Below are positions 48,329-58,112 of a stretch of DNA of 64,000 nt, piece after piece. The translations under genes and the position numbers were made by a program. How positions within the stretch are numbered: the first letter of the stretch is position 1; each line of letters starts with the position of its first letter. The notes under the pieces are model-generated. The model saw only the letters and a program-made list of their open reading frames with translations. It searched no databases and had not been told where the DNA came from. Source of the DNA: Pseudomonas sp. SID14000 (GTDB lineage: Bacteria; Pseudomonadota; Gammaproteobacteria; Pseudomonadales; Pseudomonadaceae); assembly GCF_002165135.1 (NCBI RefSeq), contig NZ_NFZQ01000005.1, positions 62,001 through 126,000 on the forward strand, given 5' to 3'.

Positions 48329-50437
48329 ATGCCGGGTATAGAAGCCTTGGCCGAACGGCTGTCGACCTATCTTGGCCCCGAACAGGTCAACCTGGTCCGG
48401 CGCGCCTATTTCTACGCCGAACAGGCCCACGATGGGCAGCGCCGCCGCAGTGGCGAGCCCTACGTGACCCATCCGCTGGCAGTGGCCAGCATCCTCGCCG
48501 ACATGCACATGGACCATCAGAGCCTGATGGCAGCCATGCTGCACGACGTGATCGAAGACACCGGCATCGCCAAGGAAGCCCTGAGCCAGCAGTTTGGCGA
48601 AACGGTGGCCGAACTGGTCGATGGGGTCAGCAAGCTGACCCAGATGAACTTCGAGACCAAGGCCGAGGCGCAGGCCGAGAACTTCCAGAAGATGGCCATG
48701 GCCATGGCCCGCGATATCCGGGTGATTCTGGTCAAGCTGGCCGACCGCCTGCACAACATGCGCACCCTGGAAGTGCTGTCCGGCGAAAAACGCCGACGCA
48801 TCGCCAAGGAAACCCTCGAGATCTACGCCCCCATCGCCAACCGCCTGGGCATGCACACCGTGCGCGTGGAGTTCGAGGACCTCGGCTTCAAGGCCATGCA
48901 CCCGATGCGCTCGTCGCTGATCCACCGAGCGGTGAAGAGTGCACGCGGCAACCGCAAAGAGATCGTCGCCAAGATCGAGCACTCGCTGGCCAACTGCCTG
49001 GCCGCCGACGGTATCGAGGGTGAGGTCAGCGGCCGGCAGAAGCACCTCTATGGCATCTACAAGAAGATGCGTGGCAAGCGCCGCGCCTTCAACGAGATCA
49101 TGGACGTGTACGCCTTCCGCATCGTCGTCGACAAGGTCGATACCTGCTACCGCGTACTCGGCGCCGTGCACAACCTGTACAAGCCGCTGCCCGGTCGCTT
49201 CAAGGACTACATCGCGATCCCCAAGGCCAACGGCTACCAGTCGTTGCACACCACGCTGTTCGGCATGCACGGCGTACCCATCGAAATCCAGATCCGCACC
49301 CGCGAGATGGAAGAGATGGCCAACAACGGCATCGCCGCACACTGGCTGTACAAGTCCAACGACGACGAGCAGCCCAAGGGCAGTCATGCCCGCGCCCGCC
49401 AGTGGGTCAAGGGCATCCTCGAGCTGCAGCAACGTGCCGGCAACTCGCTGGAATTCATCGAGAGCGTGAAGATCGACCTGTTCCCGGACGAGGTCTACGT
49501 GTTCACGCCCAAAGGCCGCATCATGGAGCTGCCCAAAGGCTCGACGGCCGTCGACTTTGCCTACGCGGTGCACACCGACGTCGGCAACAGCTGCATTGCC
49601 TGTCGCATCAACCGCCGCCTGGCACCGCTGTCCGAACCACTGCAAAGCGGCTCGACGGTGGAAATCGTCAGCGCCCCGGGCGCACGACCGAACCCGGCCT
49701 GGCTCAACTTCGTGGTTACCGGCAAGGCGCGCACGCACATCCGCCACGCGCTCAAGCAGCAGCGCCGCTCCGAGTCCATCAGCCTGGGCGAGCGCCTGCT
49801 GAACAAGGTGCTCACCGGCTTCGACAGCAGCCTGGAAATGATCCCCCAGGAGCGTATCCAGGCAATTCTCGCCGAGTACCGCCTGGAGCTGATCGAAGAC
49901 CTGCTCGAAGACATCGGCCTGGGCAACCGCATGGCCTACGTGGTCGCACGCCGCCTGCTGTCGGCCGAAGGCGAGCAGTTGCCGGCACCGGAAGGCCCGC
50001 TGGCGATCCGCGGTACCGAAGGCCTGGTGCTGAGCTACGCCAAGTGCTGTACGCCGATCCCGGGTGACCCGATCGTTGGTCACCTGTCGGCCGGCAAGGG
50101 CATGGTCGTGCACCTGGAAAACTGCCGCAACATCAGTGAAATCCGCCACAACCCGGAGAAGTGCGTGCAGCTCTCCTGGGCCAAGGACATCACCGGTGAA
50201 TTCAACGTCGAGTTGCGTGTCGAACTGGAGCACCAGCGCGGCCTGATTGCCCTGCTGGCCAGCAGTGTCAACGCCGCCGATGGCAACATCGAGAAGATCA
50301 GCATGGACGAACGCGACGGCCGTATCAGCGTGGTCCAACTGGTGGTCAGCGTGCACGACCGCGTGCACCTGGCGCGTGTGATCAAGAAGCTGCGTACCCT
50401 GACCGGTGTGGTCCGCATAACCCGCATGCGTACGTAG
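48329..50437 (+). CDS. spoT: bifunctional (p)ppGpp synthetase/hydrolase
   Basis: A 702-residue RSH enzyme. Domain order: HD hydrolase (H48 and H72-D73 in AAMLHDVIEDTG), synthetase (YGIYKKMRGKRRAFNEIMDVYAFRI), TGS (DLFPDEVYVFTPKGRIMELPKGSTAVDFAYAVHTDVG), helical and zinc-type segment (SYAKCCTPIPGDPIVGHLS) and C-terminal ACT (EFNVELRVELEHQRGLIALLASSVNAADGNI). It sets alarmone levels. An AGGAGG site precedes the ATG. Confidence 0.97.
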   Translation: MPGIEALAERLSTYLGPEQVNLVRRAYFYAEQAHDGQRRRSGEPYVTHPLAVASILADMHMDHQSLMAAMLHDVIEDTGIAKEALSQQFGETVAELVDGVSKLTQMNFETKAEAQAENFQKMAMAMARDIRVILVKLADRLHNMRTLEVLSGEKRRRIAKETLEIYAPIANRLGMHTVRVEFEDLGFKAMHPMRSSLIHRAVKSARGNRKEIVAKIEHSLANCLAADGIEGEVSGRQKHLYGIYKKMRGKRRAFNEIMDVYAFRIVVDKVDTCYRVLGAVHNLYKPLPGRFKDYIAIPKANGYQSLHTTLFGMHGVPIEIQIRTREMEEMANNGIAAHWLYKSNDDEQPKGSHARARQWVKGILELQQRAGNSLEFIESVKIDLFPDEVYVFTPKGRIMELPKGSTAVDFAYAVHTDVGNSCIACRINRRLAPLSEPLQSGSTVEIVSAPGARPNPAWLNFVVTGKARTHIRHALKQQRRSESISLGERLLNKVLTGFDSSLEMIPQERIQAILAEYRLELIEDLLEDIGLGNRMAYVVARRLLSAEGEQLPAPEGPLAIRGTEGLVLSYAKCCTPIPGDPIVGHLSAGKGMVVHLENCRNISEIRHNPEKCVQLSWAKDITGEFNVELRVELEHQRGLIALLASSVNAADGNIEKISMDERDGRISVVQLVVSVHDRVHLARVIKKLRTLTGVVRITRMRT

Positions 50438-50458
50438 TCCGCCAACCAAGGAGTCATC

Positions 50459-50839
50459 ATGAGCAAGACCGTCATCAACAGCGACAAGGCCCCTGCCGCC
50501 ATCGGCACCTACTCGCAGGCGATCAAGGCCGGCAACACCGTCTACATGTCGGGCCAGATCCCCCTGGACCCAAAGACCATGGAACTGGTCGAAGGCTTCG
50601 AAGCCCAGACCGTACAGGTGTTCGAGAACCTCAAGGCCGTGGCTGAAGCTGCTGGCGGTTCGTTCAAGGACATCGTCAAGCTGAACATCTTCCTCACTGA
50701 CCTGAGCCACTTCGCCAAGGTCAACGAGGTAATGGGCCGCTACTTCGAGCAGCCGTACCCGGCCCGCGCCGCCATCGGCGTTGCCGCGCTGCCGAAGGGC
50801 GCCCAAGTCGAAATGGACGCCATCCTGGTCATCGAATGA
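50459..50839 (+). CDS. ridA: RidA family enamine/imine deaminase
   Basis: A 126-residue RidA (YjgF/YER057c) protein: [32 protein letters not shown] and the catalytic Arg in [26 protein letters not shown]. It hydrolyses reactive 2-aminoacrylate formed by PLP enzymes. It follows spoT by 21 bases with an AAGGAG ribosome site, a common arrangement. Confidence 0.95.
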   Translation: MSKTVINSDKAPAAIGTYSQAIKAGNTVYMSGQIPLDPKTMELVEGFEAQTVQVFENLKAVAEAAGGSFKDIVKLNIFLTDLSHFAKVNEVMGRYFEQPYPARAAIGVAALPKGAQVEMDAILVIE

Positions 50840-50898
50840 TGCCCCCGGTGACGGGCGCCCTGCCCGTCACCTTCCCTTCTCTGCAAGGTTACCCCGTC

Positions 50899-51630
50899 AT
50901 GCGTCAAGCACTGCCCCTCGCGCTGGCAGCCCTGCTTATGGGCGGCTGCGCCAGCCACAAACCTGAAGACCTGAACGGCACCTGGATCAACCAGAATGCC
51001 ATCGATGAGGTGGTCGAAAGCGGCCGCGTTACTCAGACACTTAACAAAAACGGCATTGAACTCGAATGGAAGCTGGACGTTGCAAACCAGAAAGCGAGCT
51101 TCAGTAACGGCTTCGAAGGCGTGGATGGTCAACTGGTCATCAATGAAGACCAGTGGCAGGTTAGTACCGAAGGTGGAGAACCTGCCCGATTGATTCTGCG
51201 TGGAGACGAATTGAAAGTGGCAAACCCCACCTTCGGTGAACAGACTTTCGTGCGCGTCAAATCACCACCTGCAGCAAATGCACCGCTAGGCGGTAGCTTC
51301 GAGAAGGCACTGTACAAGGCCTACCTGGGCGGCAACTGGAAGATCGTCGAAGGCCAGGGAAAAGGTGCCAGCGTGCGCTTCGGCGACACCGGCAATGTCA
51401 CCGGCCTGCCAGGGCCAGACCGTTTCGCCCTCTGCTTGACGGGCGATTGCGCGGACATGGGTGGCAGCAATGACAGCCTGTGGCTGGAGCGTAACCAGCG
51501 TGGCGCGCCGTTCATCCTCAAGCGCGATGGCGACAAGCTGGAGATCTTCCAGGCAGTAAACCGTGCGCAGCCGGATGAAAAGCCAGTGTTGGCGGCCGGC
51601 AAGCGCCAGTGGGTGCTGGAACTGAACTGA
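50899..51630 (+). CDS. predicted outer-membrane or periplasmic lipoprotein
   Basis: A 243-residue protein with a lipoprotein signal (MRQALPLALAALLMGGC, lipobox Cys at residue 17) and a soluble body of short beta-like repeats (LNGTWINQNAIDEVVESGRVTQTLNKNGIELEWKLD and GGNWKIVEGQGKGASVRFGDTG). I do not recognise a family. It follows ridA by 59 bases and may be read from the same transcript. A REP pair follows. Confidence 0.78.
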   Translation: MRQALPLALAALLMGGCASHKPEDLNGTWINQNAIDEVVESGRVTQTLNKNGIELEWKLDVANQKASFSNGFEGVDGQLVINEDQWQVSTEGGEPARLILRGDELKVANPTFGEQTFVRVKSPPAANAPLGGSFEKALYKAYLGGNWKIVEGQGKGASVRFGDTGNVTGLPGPDRFALCLTGDCADMGGSNDSLWLERNQRGAPFILKRDGDKLEIFQAVNRAQPDEKPVLAAGKRQWVLELN

Positions 51631-51665
51631 AGCCTGCTGTAATCGTGGTCGAACACACCGGCCTC

Positions 51666-51747
51666 TTCGCGGGTAAACCCGCTCCCACAGGTACACCACC
51701 AGGCTTGAAACCAGCGGTGCACCTGTGGGAGCGGGTTTACCCGCGAA
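51666..51747. repeat. inverted REP pair
   Basis: Opposed TTCGCGGGTAAACCCGCTCC REPs lie between the convergent lipoprotein and epimerase-like genes. Confidence 0.88.
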
Positions 51748-51760
51748 CAGGCCAGTAGCC

Positions 51761-52618
51761 TCAGCACCCGCCTTTCAGGATCGCCGCATAGCCTTCCTTG
51801 TAACTCGGATACACCGGTGCCCAGCCCAACGCCCGCGCCCGGGCATTGCTGCAGCGCTTGCTGCCGGTACGCCGTACCCGCTGCTCATCCGACCACTCGG
51901 TTACCCCCATGTACGCCCGCAGCCAGGCCACCACGTCGGCCAGCGGCGCCGGGTCGTCGTCGACGCCGATGTAGCAGTCATCCAGCACCTTGCCATCGGC
52001 ATCGGCCTGCAACAGGAACGCCAACAGGCTGGCGGCGTCCTCGGCATGAATACGGTTGCCATACAGCGGAGGCTCCTTGGCCACGCGGTAGCCTTGGCGC
52101 ACCTGACTGAGCAGCCACTCGCGGCCGGGGCCATAGATGCCGGTCAGGCGCACCACGCTGGCCGGGATGCCGCTGGCCAGTGCCAGCCGCTCAGCCTCCA
52201 GCATCAACCGCCCGGAATAGCCTTCAGGTTCGGTGGCCGCACCTTCCTCGATCCACTCGCCGTCCTTCTGTGCATACACACTGCTGCTGGACACGAACAG
52301 CAGGCGCCGTGGGCGTTGGCCGCGCTCGGCCAGCCAGGCCAGCACATGGCGCAAACCATCAACATACGCCGCCTGGTAACCCGCCTCGTCGTGCTGGCTG
52401 GCCGCCACGCAGTACACCAGGTAGTCCGGTGCACGCTGCGGCCAGGCGGCGGGAATGGAGGGCTCGGACAGGTCTGCAGCCACCGGCACGACACCCGCAG
52501 GCAACTGCCCGATCGAGCGACGCAGGCCGCACACCTGCCAACCGCGCGCAAGCATTTGCCGGGCAAGACGCCCTCCTACATCACCACAACCCACCACCAT
52601 CACGGAAAGGCCTGACAT
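51761..52618 (-). CDS. NAD(P)-binding SDR/epimerase-like protein (YeeZ type)
   Basis: A 285-residue extended short-chain dehydrogenase-like protein with the Rossmann motif MVVGCGDVGGRLARQMLARGWQVCGLRR and the later LLFVSSSSVYAQKDGEW segment, where Ser and Tyr of the usual catalytic site can be placed (the usual YxxxK Lys is not obvious). Substrate is unknown. It is divergent from exbB. Confidence 0.78.
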   Translation of the reverse strand: MSGLSVMVVGCGDVGGRLARQMLARGWQVCGLRRSIGQLPAGVVPVAADLSEPSIPAAWPQRAPDYLVYCVAASQHDEAGYQAAYVDGLRHVLAWLAERGQRPRRLLFVSSSSVYAQKDGEWIEEGAATEPEGYSGRLMLEAERLALASGIPASVVRLTGIYGPGREWLLSQVRQGYRVAKEPPLYGNRIHAEDAASLLAFLLQADADGKVLDDCYIGVDDDPAPLADVVAWLRAYMGVTEWSDEQRVRRTGSKRCSNARARALGWAPVYPSYKEGYAAILKGGC

Positions 52619-52808
52619 CTCTAAACTCCCTGGACCAATTGATCAGCCCGCCCACGCTACACGATGGGTAGCTAGACCATAGGCGAAAAAAGCAACAAGA
52701 TTACTTTTGTTAACAAGAATTACTTGCAATAATGGCCACCAAATTGTTCTCGGCCTACCTCGAGGCCTTGGAGAACGTTCACTTCATTCTTCATCAGGTC
52801 CGGCCAGC

Positions 52809-53771
52809 ATGACACGTACTCAACCTTCCGCTTCGCCAACCCCGTCGCGCGCCTGGCGCGCCATCGCCGCGCTGACGCTCAGCCTGGTGCTGGCCCCGGT
52901 GGCCATGGCCGATGAGCCAACCGCCAATGCCACCGCGCCTGCTGCCACTACGGCACCCTCTGCTCCGGCCGCAGCGCCGGCTACCGGCGCAGTTGCCGCC
53001 ACCCCGGCTGCTGCCCAGGTCGCGGTAGACCCAAGCGTCGAAGCCCTGGTTGAAGACTCCTCGCTGGGCATGGCCCATGACCTGTCCCCATGGGGCATGT
53101 ACAAGAACGCCGACGTTGTGGTGAAGGCGGTCATGATCGGCCTGGCCATCGCCTCCATCATCACCTGGACCATCTGGATTGCCAAAGGCTTCGAGCTGAT
53201 GGGCGCCAAGCGTCGCCTGCGTGGTGAAATTGCCCTGCTGAAGAAATCCGCCAGCCTCAAAGAAGCCAGCGACGTTTCCAACAAGGAAGGCACCCTGGCC
53301 CACACTCTGGTCCACGACGCCCTCGAAGAGATGCGCCTGTCGGCCAACGCCCGTGAAAAAGAAGGGATCAAGGAGCGCGTCAGCTTCCGCCTGGAGCGCC
53401 TGGTACACGCCAGCGGCCGCACCATGAGCAGCGGCACCGGCGTACTCGCCACCATCGGTTCCACTGCGCCGTTCGTCGGCCTGTTCGGTACCGTATGGGG
53501 CATCATGAACAGCTTCATCGGCATCGCCAAGACCCAAACCACCAACCTGGCCGTGGTTGCCCCGGGTATCGCCGAAGCCCTGCTGGCCACCGCCCTGGGC
53601 CTGGTCGCCGCGATCCCGGCCGTAGTCATCTACAACGTCTTCGCCCGCTCCATCGCCGGCTACAAGGCCCAGGTGTCCGACGCCTCCGCCCAGGTGCTGC
53701 TGCTGGTCAGCCGTGACCTGGACCACCAAGGCAGCGAGCGTGTTGCCCCGCACATGGTGAAAGTGGGGTAA
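52809..53771 (+). CDS. exbB: TonB-system biopolymer transport protein ExbB
   Basis: A 320-residue inner-membrane protein. A long N-terminal segment with a signal-like stretch and an Ala/Pro/Thr-rich spacer (residues about 15-75) precedes the three-helix ExbB/TolQ/MotA core (GSTAPFVGLFGTVWGIMNSFIGIAKTQTTNLAVVAPGIAEALLATALGLVAAIPAVVIYN). With ExbD it uses proton motive force to drive TonB-dependent import. The ATG at 52809 is chosen because the signal-like segment begins there. AT-rich upstream sequence (52690-52740) could hold a Fur site, not verified. Confidence 0.93.
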   Translation: MTRTQPSASPTPSRAWRAIAALTLSLVLAPVAMADEPTANATAPAATTAPSAPAAAPATGAVAATPAAAQVAVDPSVEALVEDSSLGMAHDLSPWGMYKNADVVVKAVMIGLAIASIITWTIWIAKGFELMGAKRRLRGEIALLKKSASLKEASDVSNKEGTLAHTLVHDALEEMRLSANAREKEGIKERVSFRLERLVHASGRTMSSGTGVLATIGSTAPFVGLFGTVWGIMNSFIGIAKTQTTNLAVVAPGIAEALLATALGLVAAIPAVVIYNVFARSIAGYKAQVSDASAQVLLLVSRDLDHQGSERVAPHMVKVG

Positions 53772-53774
53772 GCC

Positions 53775-54203
53775 ATGGGCCTGCATCTCAATGAAGGTGG
53801 CGACGACCTCGCCGAAAACCACGAAATCAACGTTACGCCGTTCATCGACGTGATGCTGGTGCTGCTGATCATCTTCATGGTCGCAGCCCCCCTGGCCACG
53901 GTCGACATCAAGGTCGACCTGCCGGCCTCGACCGCCAAGCCGGCGCCGAGGCCCGAGAAACCGGTGTTCGTCAGCGTCAAGGCCGACCAGAAGCTGTACG
54001 TCGGCGACGACCAGGTCCCTGCCCCCGACCAGCTTGGCCCGATGCTCGATGCCAAGACCAAGGGCGACAAGGAAACCACCATCTTCTTCCAGGCTGACAA
54101 AGGCGTGGATTACGGTGACCTGATGGAAGTGATGAACAACATGCGCACGGCCGGCTACCTGAAAGTCGGTCTGGTAGGTCTCGAGACGGCAGCCAAGAAA
54201 TGA
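53775..54203 (+). CDS. exbD: TonB-system biopolymer transport protein ExbD
   Basis: A 142-residue single-helix protein (NVTPFIDVMLVLLIIFMVAAPLATVDIKVDLPAS), with the conserved membrane Asp in FIDVML needed for proton coupling. It starts 3 bases after exbB, and its stop overlaps the start of tonB. Confidence 0.96.
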   Translation: MGLHLNEGGDDLAENHEINVTPFIDVMLVLLIIFMVAAPLATVDIKVDLPASTAKPAPRPEKPVFVSVKADQKLYVGDDQVPAPDQLGPMLDAKTKGDKETTIFFQADKGVDYGDLMEVMNNMRTAGYLKVGLVGLETAAKK

Positions 54204-54931
54204 CTAGAACGCGCTCAAACATGGCGCGCTACGGTGGCAGCCTGGCGATCGTGCTGGGCGTGCACGTGGTCGCCGTGCTGCTGACGCTCAACTGGTCGGT
54301 GCCCCAGGCTATCGAACTGCCCCCGGCAGCCATGATGGTCGAGCTGGCACCGTTACCGGAGCCTGCGCCACCACCACCTCCCAAAGCGGCTCCGCAGCCA
54401 CCGGCGCCGGTCGAGGAACCGCCGCTGCCGAAGCTGGCCGAGGCACCCAAACCCAAGATCGCCATTCCCAAGCCGCCCAAGCCGAAGGCCAAGCCGCAGC
54501 CGCCGAAGCCTGAGAAAAAGCCTGAGCCGCCGAAGGAAGCACCGCCAACCGAACAAACGGTAGACGCACCGCCCAGCAACACGCCACCGCAGAAGTCCGC
54601 GGCACCGGCACCGAGCATTGCGTCCAACAGCAATGCCCTGCCGACCTGGCAAAGCGACCTGCTGCGTCACCTGGCCAAGTACAAGCGTTACCCGGAAGAC
54701 GCGCGCCGTCGCGGCCTGCAGGGCATCAACCGCCTGCGCTTCGTGGTTGACGCCGAAGGCAAGGTAGTGTCGTACTCCATGGCCGGGGGCTCGGGTAGTG
54801 CCGCCCTGGATCGGGCGACTCTTGAAATGATCCGTCGGGCCGGCACGGTACCCAAGCCGCCACCCGAGTTGCTGAACAACGGCACGATCGAGGTCGTGGC
54901 ACCGTTCGTCTACTCGCTGGACCGCCGCTGA
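54200..54931 (+). CDS. tonB: energy-transducing protein TonB
   Basis: A 243-residue protein with one N-terminal membrane helix (SLAIVLGVHVVAVLLTLNWSV), a Pro/Lys/Glu-rich periplasmic spacer (residues about 45-125) and a C-terminal TonB domain (LLRHLAKYKRYPEDARRRGLQGINRLRFVVDAEGKVVSYSMAGGSGSAALDRATLEMIRRA). It links ExbBD to outer-membrane receptors for siderophores and similar ligands. ATGA overlap with exbD. Confidence 0.96.
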   Translation: MTRTRSNMARYGGSLAIVLGVHVVAVLLTLNWSVPQAIELPPAAMMVELAPLPEPAPPPPPKAAPQPPAPVEEPPLPKLAEAPKPKIAIPKPPKPKAKPQPPKPEKKPEPPKEAPPTEQTVDAPPSNTPPQKSAAPAPSIASNSNALPTWQSDLLRHLAKYKRYPEDARRRGLQGINRLRFVVDAEGKVVSYSMAGGSGSAALDRATLEMIRRAGTVPKPPPELLNNGTIEVVAPFVYSLDRR

Positions 54932-55025
54932 GACTTTTGTTTCTGTCACAAATCGGCAAGTCTGATAACGTGCGTCTATCGATTGCAGCCGCTATGCTGG
55001 GCTCGCAACTTCATGGACGCACGTT

Positions 55026-55952
55026 ATGACCCTCACAGAATTACGCTACATCGTCACACTCGCCCAGGAACAGCACTTCGGCCATGCCGCCGAACGCTGC
55101 CATGTGAGCCAGCCGACCCTGTCGGTCGGTGTGAAGAAGCTCGAGGATGAGCTTGGCGTGTTGATTTTCGAGCGCAGCAAAAGCGCGGTACGCCTGACCC
55201 CGGTTGGCGAAAGCATCGTCGCCCAGGCACAGAAGGTACTGGAGCAGGCCCAGGGCATTCGTGAGCTGGCCCAGGCCGGCAAGAACCAGCTGACCGCCCC
55301 GCTCAAGGTCGGTGCCATCTACACCGTCGGCCCGTACCTGTTCCCGCACCTGATCCCGCAGCTGCACCGCGTGGCGCCGCAGATGCCGCTGTACATCGAA
55401 GAGAACTTCACCCATGTACTGCGCGAAAAGCTGCGCAACGGCGAACTGGATGCGGTGATCATCGCCCTGCCGTTCAACGAAGCCGACGTGCTGACCCTGC
55501 CGCTGTATGACGAGCCGTTCTGCGCCCTGATGCCAGCCGACCACCCGTGGACAGCGAAAAAGACCATCGACACCGCCATGCTCAACGACAAGAGCCTGTT
55601 GCTGCTCGGCGAAGGCCACTGCTTCCGTGACCAGGTACTGGAAGCCTGCCCAACGCTGAACAAGGGTGGTGAAGGCTCCAGGCACACCACGGTCGAGTCC
55701 AGCTCGCTGGAAACCATCCGTCACATGGTGGCCTCGGGCCTTGGCGTATCGATCCTGCCGCTGTCGGCGGTGCATAGCCACCACTACGCCCCCGGCGTCA
55801 TCGAAGTACGCCCGCTGACCGCACCGGCACCATTCCGTACCGTGGCCATTGCCTGGCGCGCCAGCTTCCCGCGGCCGAAGGCCATCGAGATCCTCGCCGA
55901 CTCGATCCGCCTGTGCTCGGTCGCCAAAGCCCCTGCGGAACAACCGGCCTGA
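55026..55952 (+). CDS. oxyR: hydrogen peroxide-responsive regulator OxyR
   Basis: A 308-residue LysR-type regulator. The winged helix is MTLTELRYIVTLAQEQHFGHAAERCHVSQPTLSVGVKKLE, and the peroxide-sensing cysteines C199 (GEGHCF) and C208 (LEACP) are both present at the canonical positions. Oxidation to a disulfide activates catalase and peroxidase genes. recG starts 3 bases after the stop, the oxyR-recG linkage known in pseudomonads. Confidence 0.97.
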   Translation: MTLTELRYIVTLAQEQHFGHAAERCHVSQPTLSVGVKKLEDELGVLIFERSKSAVRLTPVGESIVAQAQKVLEQAQGIRELAQAGKNQLTAPLKVGAIYTVGPYLFPHLIPQLHRVAPQMPLYIEENFTHVLREKLRNGELDAVIIALPFNEADVLTLPLYDEPFCALMPADHPWTAKKTIDTAMLNDKSLLLLGEGHCFRDQVLEACPTLNKGGEGSRHTTVESSSLETIRHMVASGLGVSILPLSAVHSHHYAPGVIEVRPLTAPAPFRTVAIAWRASFPRPKAIEILADSIRLCSVAKAPAEQPA

Positions 55953-55955
55953 GTC

Positions 55956-58034
55956 ATGAGTGAGCTGTCGAAGGTCCCGGTCACGGTACTCAAGGGGGTA
56001 GGCGAGGCCATGGCGGAGAAACTCGCCAAGGTCGGCCTGGAGAACTTGCAGGACGTGCTGTTCCACCTGCCCCTGCGCTACCAGGACCGCACCCGCGTGG
56101 TGCCGATCGGCCAGCTGCGCCCGGGCCAGGACGCGGTGATCGAGGGCGTGGTCAGCGGCGCCGACGTGACCATGGGCAAGCGCCGCAGCCTGGTTGTGCG
56201 CCTGGGTGACGGCACCGGCGTGTTGAGCCTGCGCTTCTACCACTTCAGCAACGCGCAGAAGGAAGGCCTCAAGCGTGGCACCCATCTGCGCTGCTACGGC
56301 GAAGCCCGCCCCGGGGCCTCGGGCCTGGAAATCTACCACCCGGAATACCGCGCGCTGAACGGCGACGAGCCGCCACCACCGGTCGAGCAGACCCTGACGC
56401 CGATCTACCCGTCCACCGAAGGCCTTACCCAGCAACGCCTGCGCCTGCTGTGCCAGCAGAGCCTGGGCCTGCTCGGCCCGCGCAGCCTGCCGGACTGGCT
56501 ACCCGACGAACTGGCCCGGGACTACCAACTGGCGCCGCTGGACGATGCTATCCGCTACCTGCACAACCCACCGGCCGATGCCGACCTCGACGAGCTTGCC
56601 GAAGGCCAGCACTGGGCCCAACACCGCCTGGCCTTCGAAGAGCTGCTGACCCACCAGCTGTCGCAGCAACGCCTGCGTGAAAGCCTGCGCAGCCTGCGCG
56701 CGCCGGTGCTGCCAAAGGCCCGGCGCCTGCAGGCGCAATACCTGGCCAACCTGGGCTTCCAGCCGACCGGCGCGCAGCAGCGGGTGGCCAACGAAATCGC
56801 CTACGACCTTAGCCAGCACGAGCCGATGATGCGCCTGGTACAGGGCGACGTGGGTGCCGGCAAGACCGTTGTAGCCGCGCTAGCCGCGCTGCAAGCCCTG
56901 GAGGCCGGCTACCAGGTGGCCTTGATGGCACCCACCGAGATCCTCGCCGAACAGCACTACATCACCTTCAAGCGCTGGCTCGAACCGCTGGGCATCGAAG
57001 TGGCCTGGCTGGCCGGCAAGCTCAAGGGCAAGGCCCGGGCAACCGCCCTCGAGCAGATCGCCAACGGTGCACCGATGGTGGTCGGCACCCATGCACTGTT
57101 CCAGGACGAGGTGAAGTTCAAGCACCTGGCCCTGGCGATCATCGATGAACAGCACCGTTTTGGCGTGCAGCAACGCCTGGCCCTGCGCAAGAAGGGCGTG
57201 GCCGGCGAACTGTGCCCACACCAGCTGATCATGACTGCCACGCCCATTCCGCGCACCCTGGCCATGAGCGCCTATGCCGACCTGGACACCTCGGTGCTCG
57301 ATGAACTACCACCCGGGCGCACCCCGGTGAACACCGTGCTGGTGGCCGACAGCCGCCGCTTCGAAGTGGTCGAGCGGGTACGCGCCGCCTGCGCCGAAGG
57401 GCGCCAGGCCTACTGGGTGTGCACGCTGATCGAAGAATCCGAAGAACTGACCTGCCAGGCCGCCGAAAGCACCTATGAGGAGCTGGGTAGCGCCCTGGGC
57501 GAGCTGCGGGTTGGGCTGATCCACGGCCGCATGAAGCCGGCGGAAAAAGCCGAGATCATGGCCGAGTTCAAAGCCGGCAACCTGCAGTTGCTGGTCGCCA
57601 CCACCGTCATCGAGGTGGGTGTGGATGTGCCCAATGCCAGCCTGATGATCATCGAGAACCCTGAGCGCCTGGGGCTGGCCCAGTTGCACCAGCTGCGCGG
57701 CCGGGTTGGCCGGGGCAGCGCCGTCAGTCATTGCGTGCTGCTGTATCACCCGCCGCTGTCGCAGATTGGCCGCGAGCGCTTGGGCATCATGCGTGAAACC
57801 AACGACGGCTTCATCATCGCAGAGAAAGATCTGGAGTTGCGTGGTCCGGGCGAGATGCTCGGCACCCGCCAGACCGGTCTTTTACAGTTCAAGGTCGCCG
57901 ACCTGATGCGCGACGCCGACCTGCTGCCGGCCGTGCGCGACGCCGCCCAGGCCCTGATCGCACGCTGGCCGGAGCACGTCAGCCCATTGCTCGACCGCTG
58001 GCTGCGCCATGGCCAGCAATATGGCCAAGTGTGA
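55956..58034 (+). CDS. recG: ATP-dependent DNA helicase RecG
   Basis: A 692-residue branched-DNA helicase. Wedge domain (OB fold) in the first 200 residues; helicase motifs: Walker A GDVGAGKTVVA (near residue 297), DEQH box IIDEQHRFGVQQR, TATPIPRT, motif V TTVIEVGVDVPNA and motif VI QLRGRVGRG. It is probably co-transcribed with oxyR. Confidence 0.97.
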   Translation: MSELSKVPVTVLKGVGEAMAEKLAKVGLENLQDVLFHLPLRYQDRTRVVPIGQLRPGQDAVIEGVVSGADVTMGKRRSLVVRLGDGTGVLSLRFYHFSNAQKEGLKRGTHLRCYGEARPGASGLEIYHPEYRALNGDEPPPPVEQTLTPIYPSTEGLTQQRLRLLCQQSLGLLGPRSLPDWLPDELARDYQLAPLDDAIRYLHNPPADADLDELAEGQHWAQHRLAFEELLTHQLSQQRLRESLRSLRAPVLPKARRLQAQYLANLGFQPTGAQQRVANEIAYDLSQHEPMMRLVQGDVGAGKTVVAALAALQALEAGYQVALMAPTEILAEQHYITFKRWLEPLGIEVAWLAGKLKGKARATALEQIANGAPMVVGTHALFQDEVKFKHLALAIIDEQHRFGVQQRLALRKKGVAGELCPHQLIMTATPIPRTLAMSAYADLDTSVLDELPPGRTPVNTVLVADSRRFEVVERVRAACAEGRQAYWVCTLIEESEELTCQAAESTYEELGSALGELRVGLIHGRMKPAEKAEIMAEFKAGNLQLLVATTVIEVGVDVPNASLMIIENPERLGLAQLHQLRGRVGRGSAVSHCVLLYHPPLSQIGRERLGIMRETNDGFIIAEKDLELRGPGEMLGTRQTGLLQFKVADLMRDADLLPAVRDAAQALIARWPEHVSPLLDRWLRHGQQYGQV

Positions 58035-58112
58035 CGCTAGTTCCATAATGGATCCAGATTTGCTCCTAGGCTGGTTATACTTCGCGTTTAAGAGAATCAG
58101 TGGATACGGACC

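Noticed and set aside
47963..50806. 947-codon open frame on the minus strand opposite rpoZ-spoT-ridA
   Set aside because: It is a high-GC antisense shadow. Composition is rich in Val/His/Gly/Leu repeats without a domain, while the plus strand encodes unmistakable RpoZ, SpoT and RidA.
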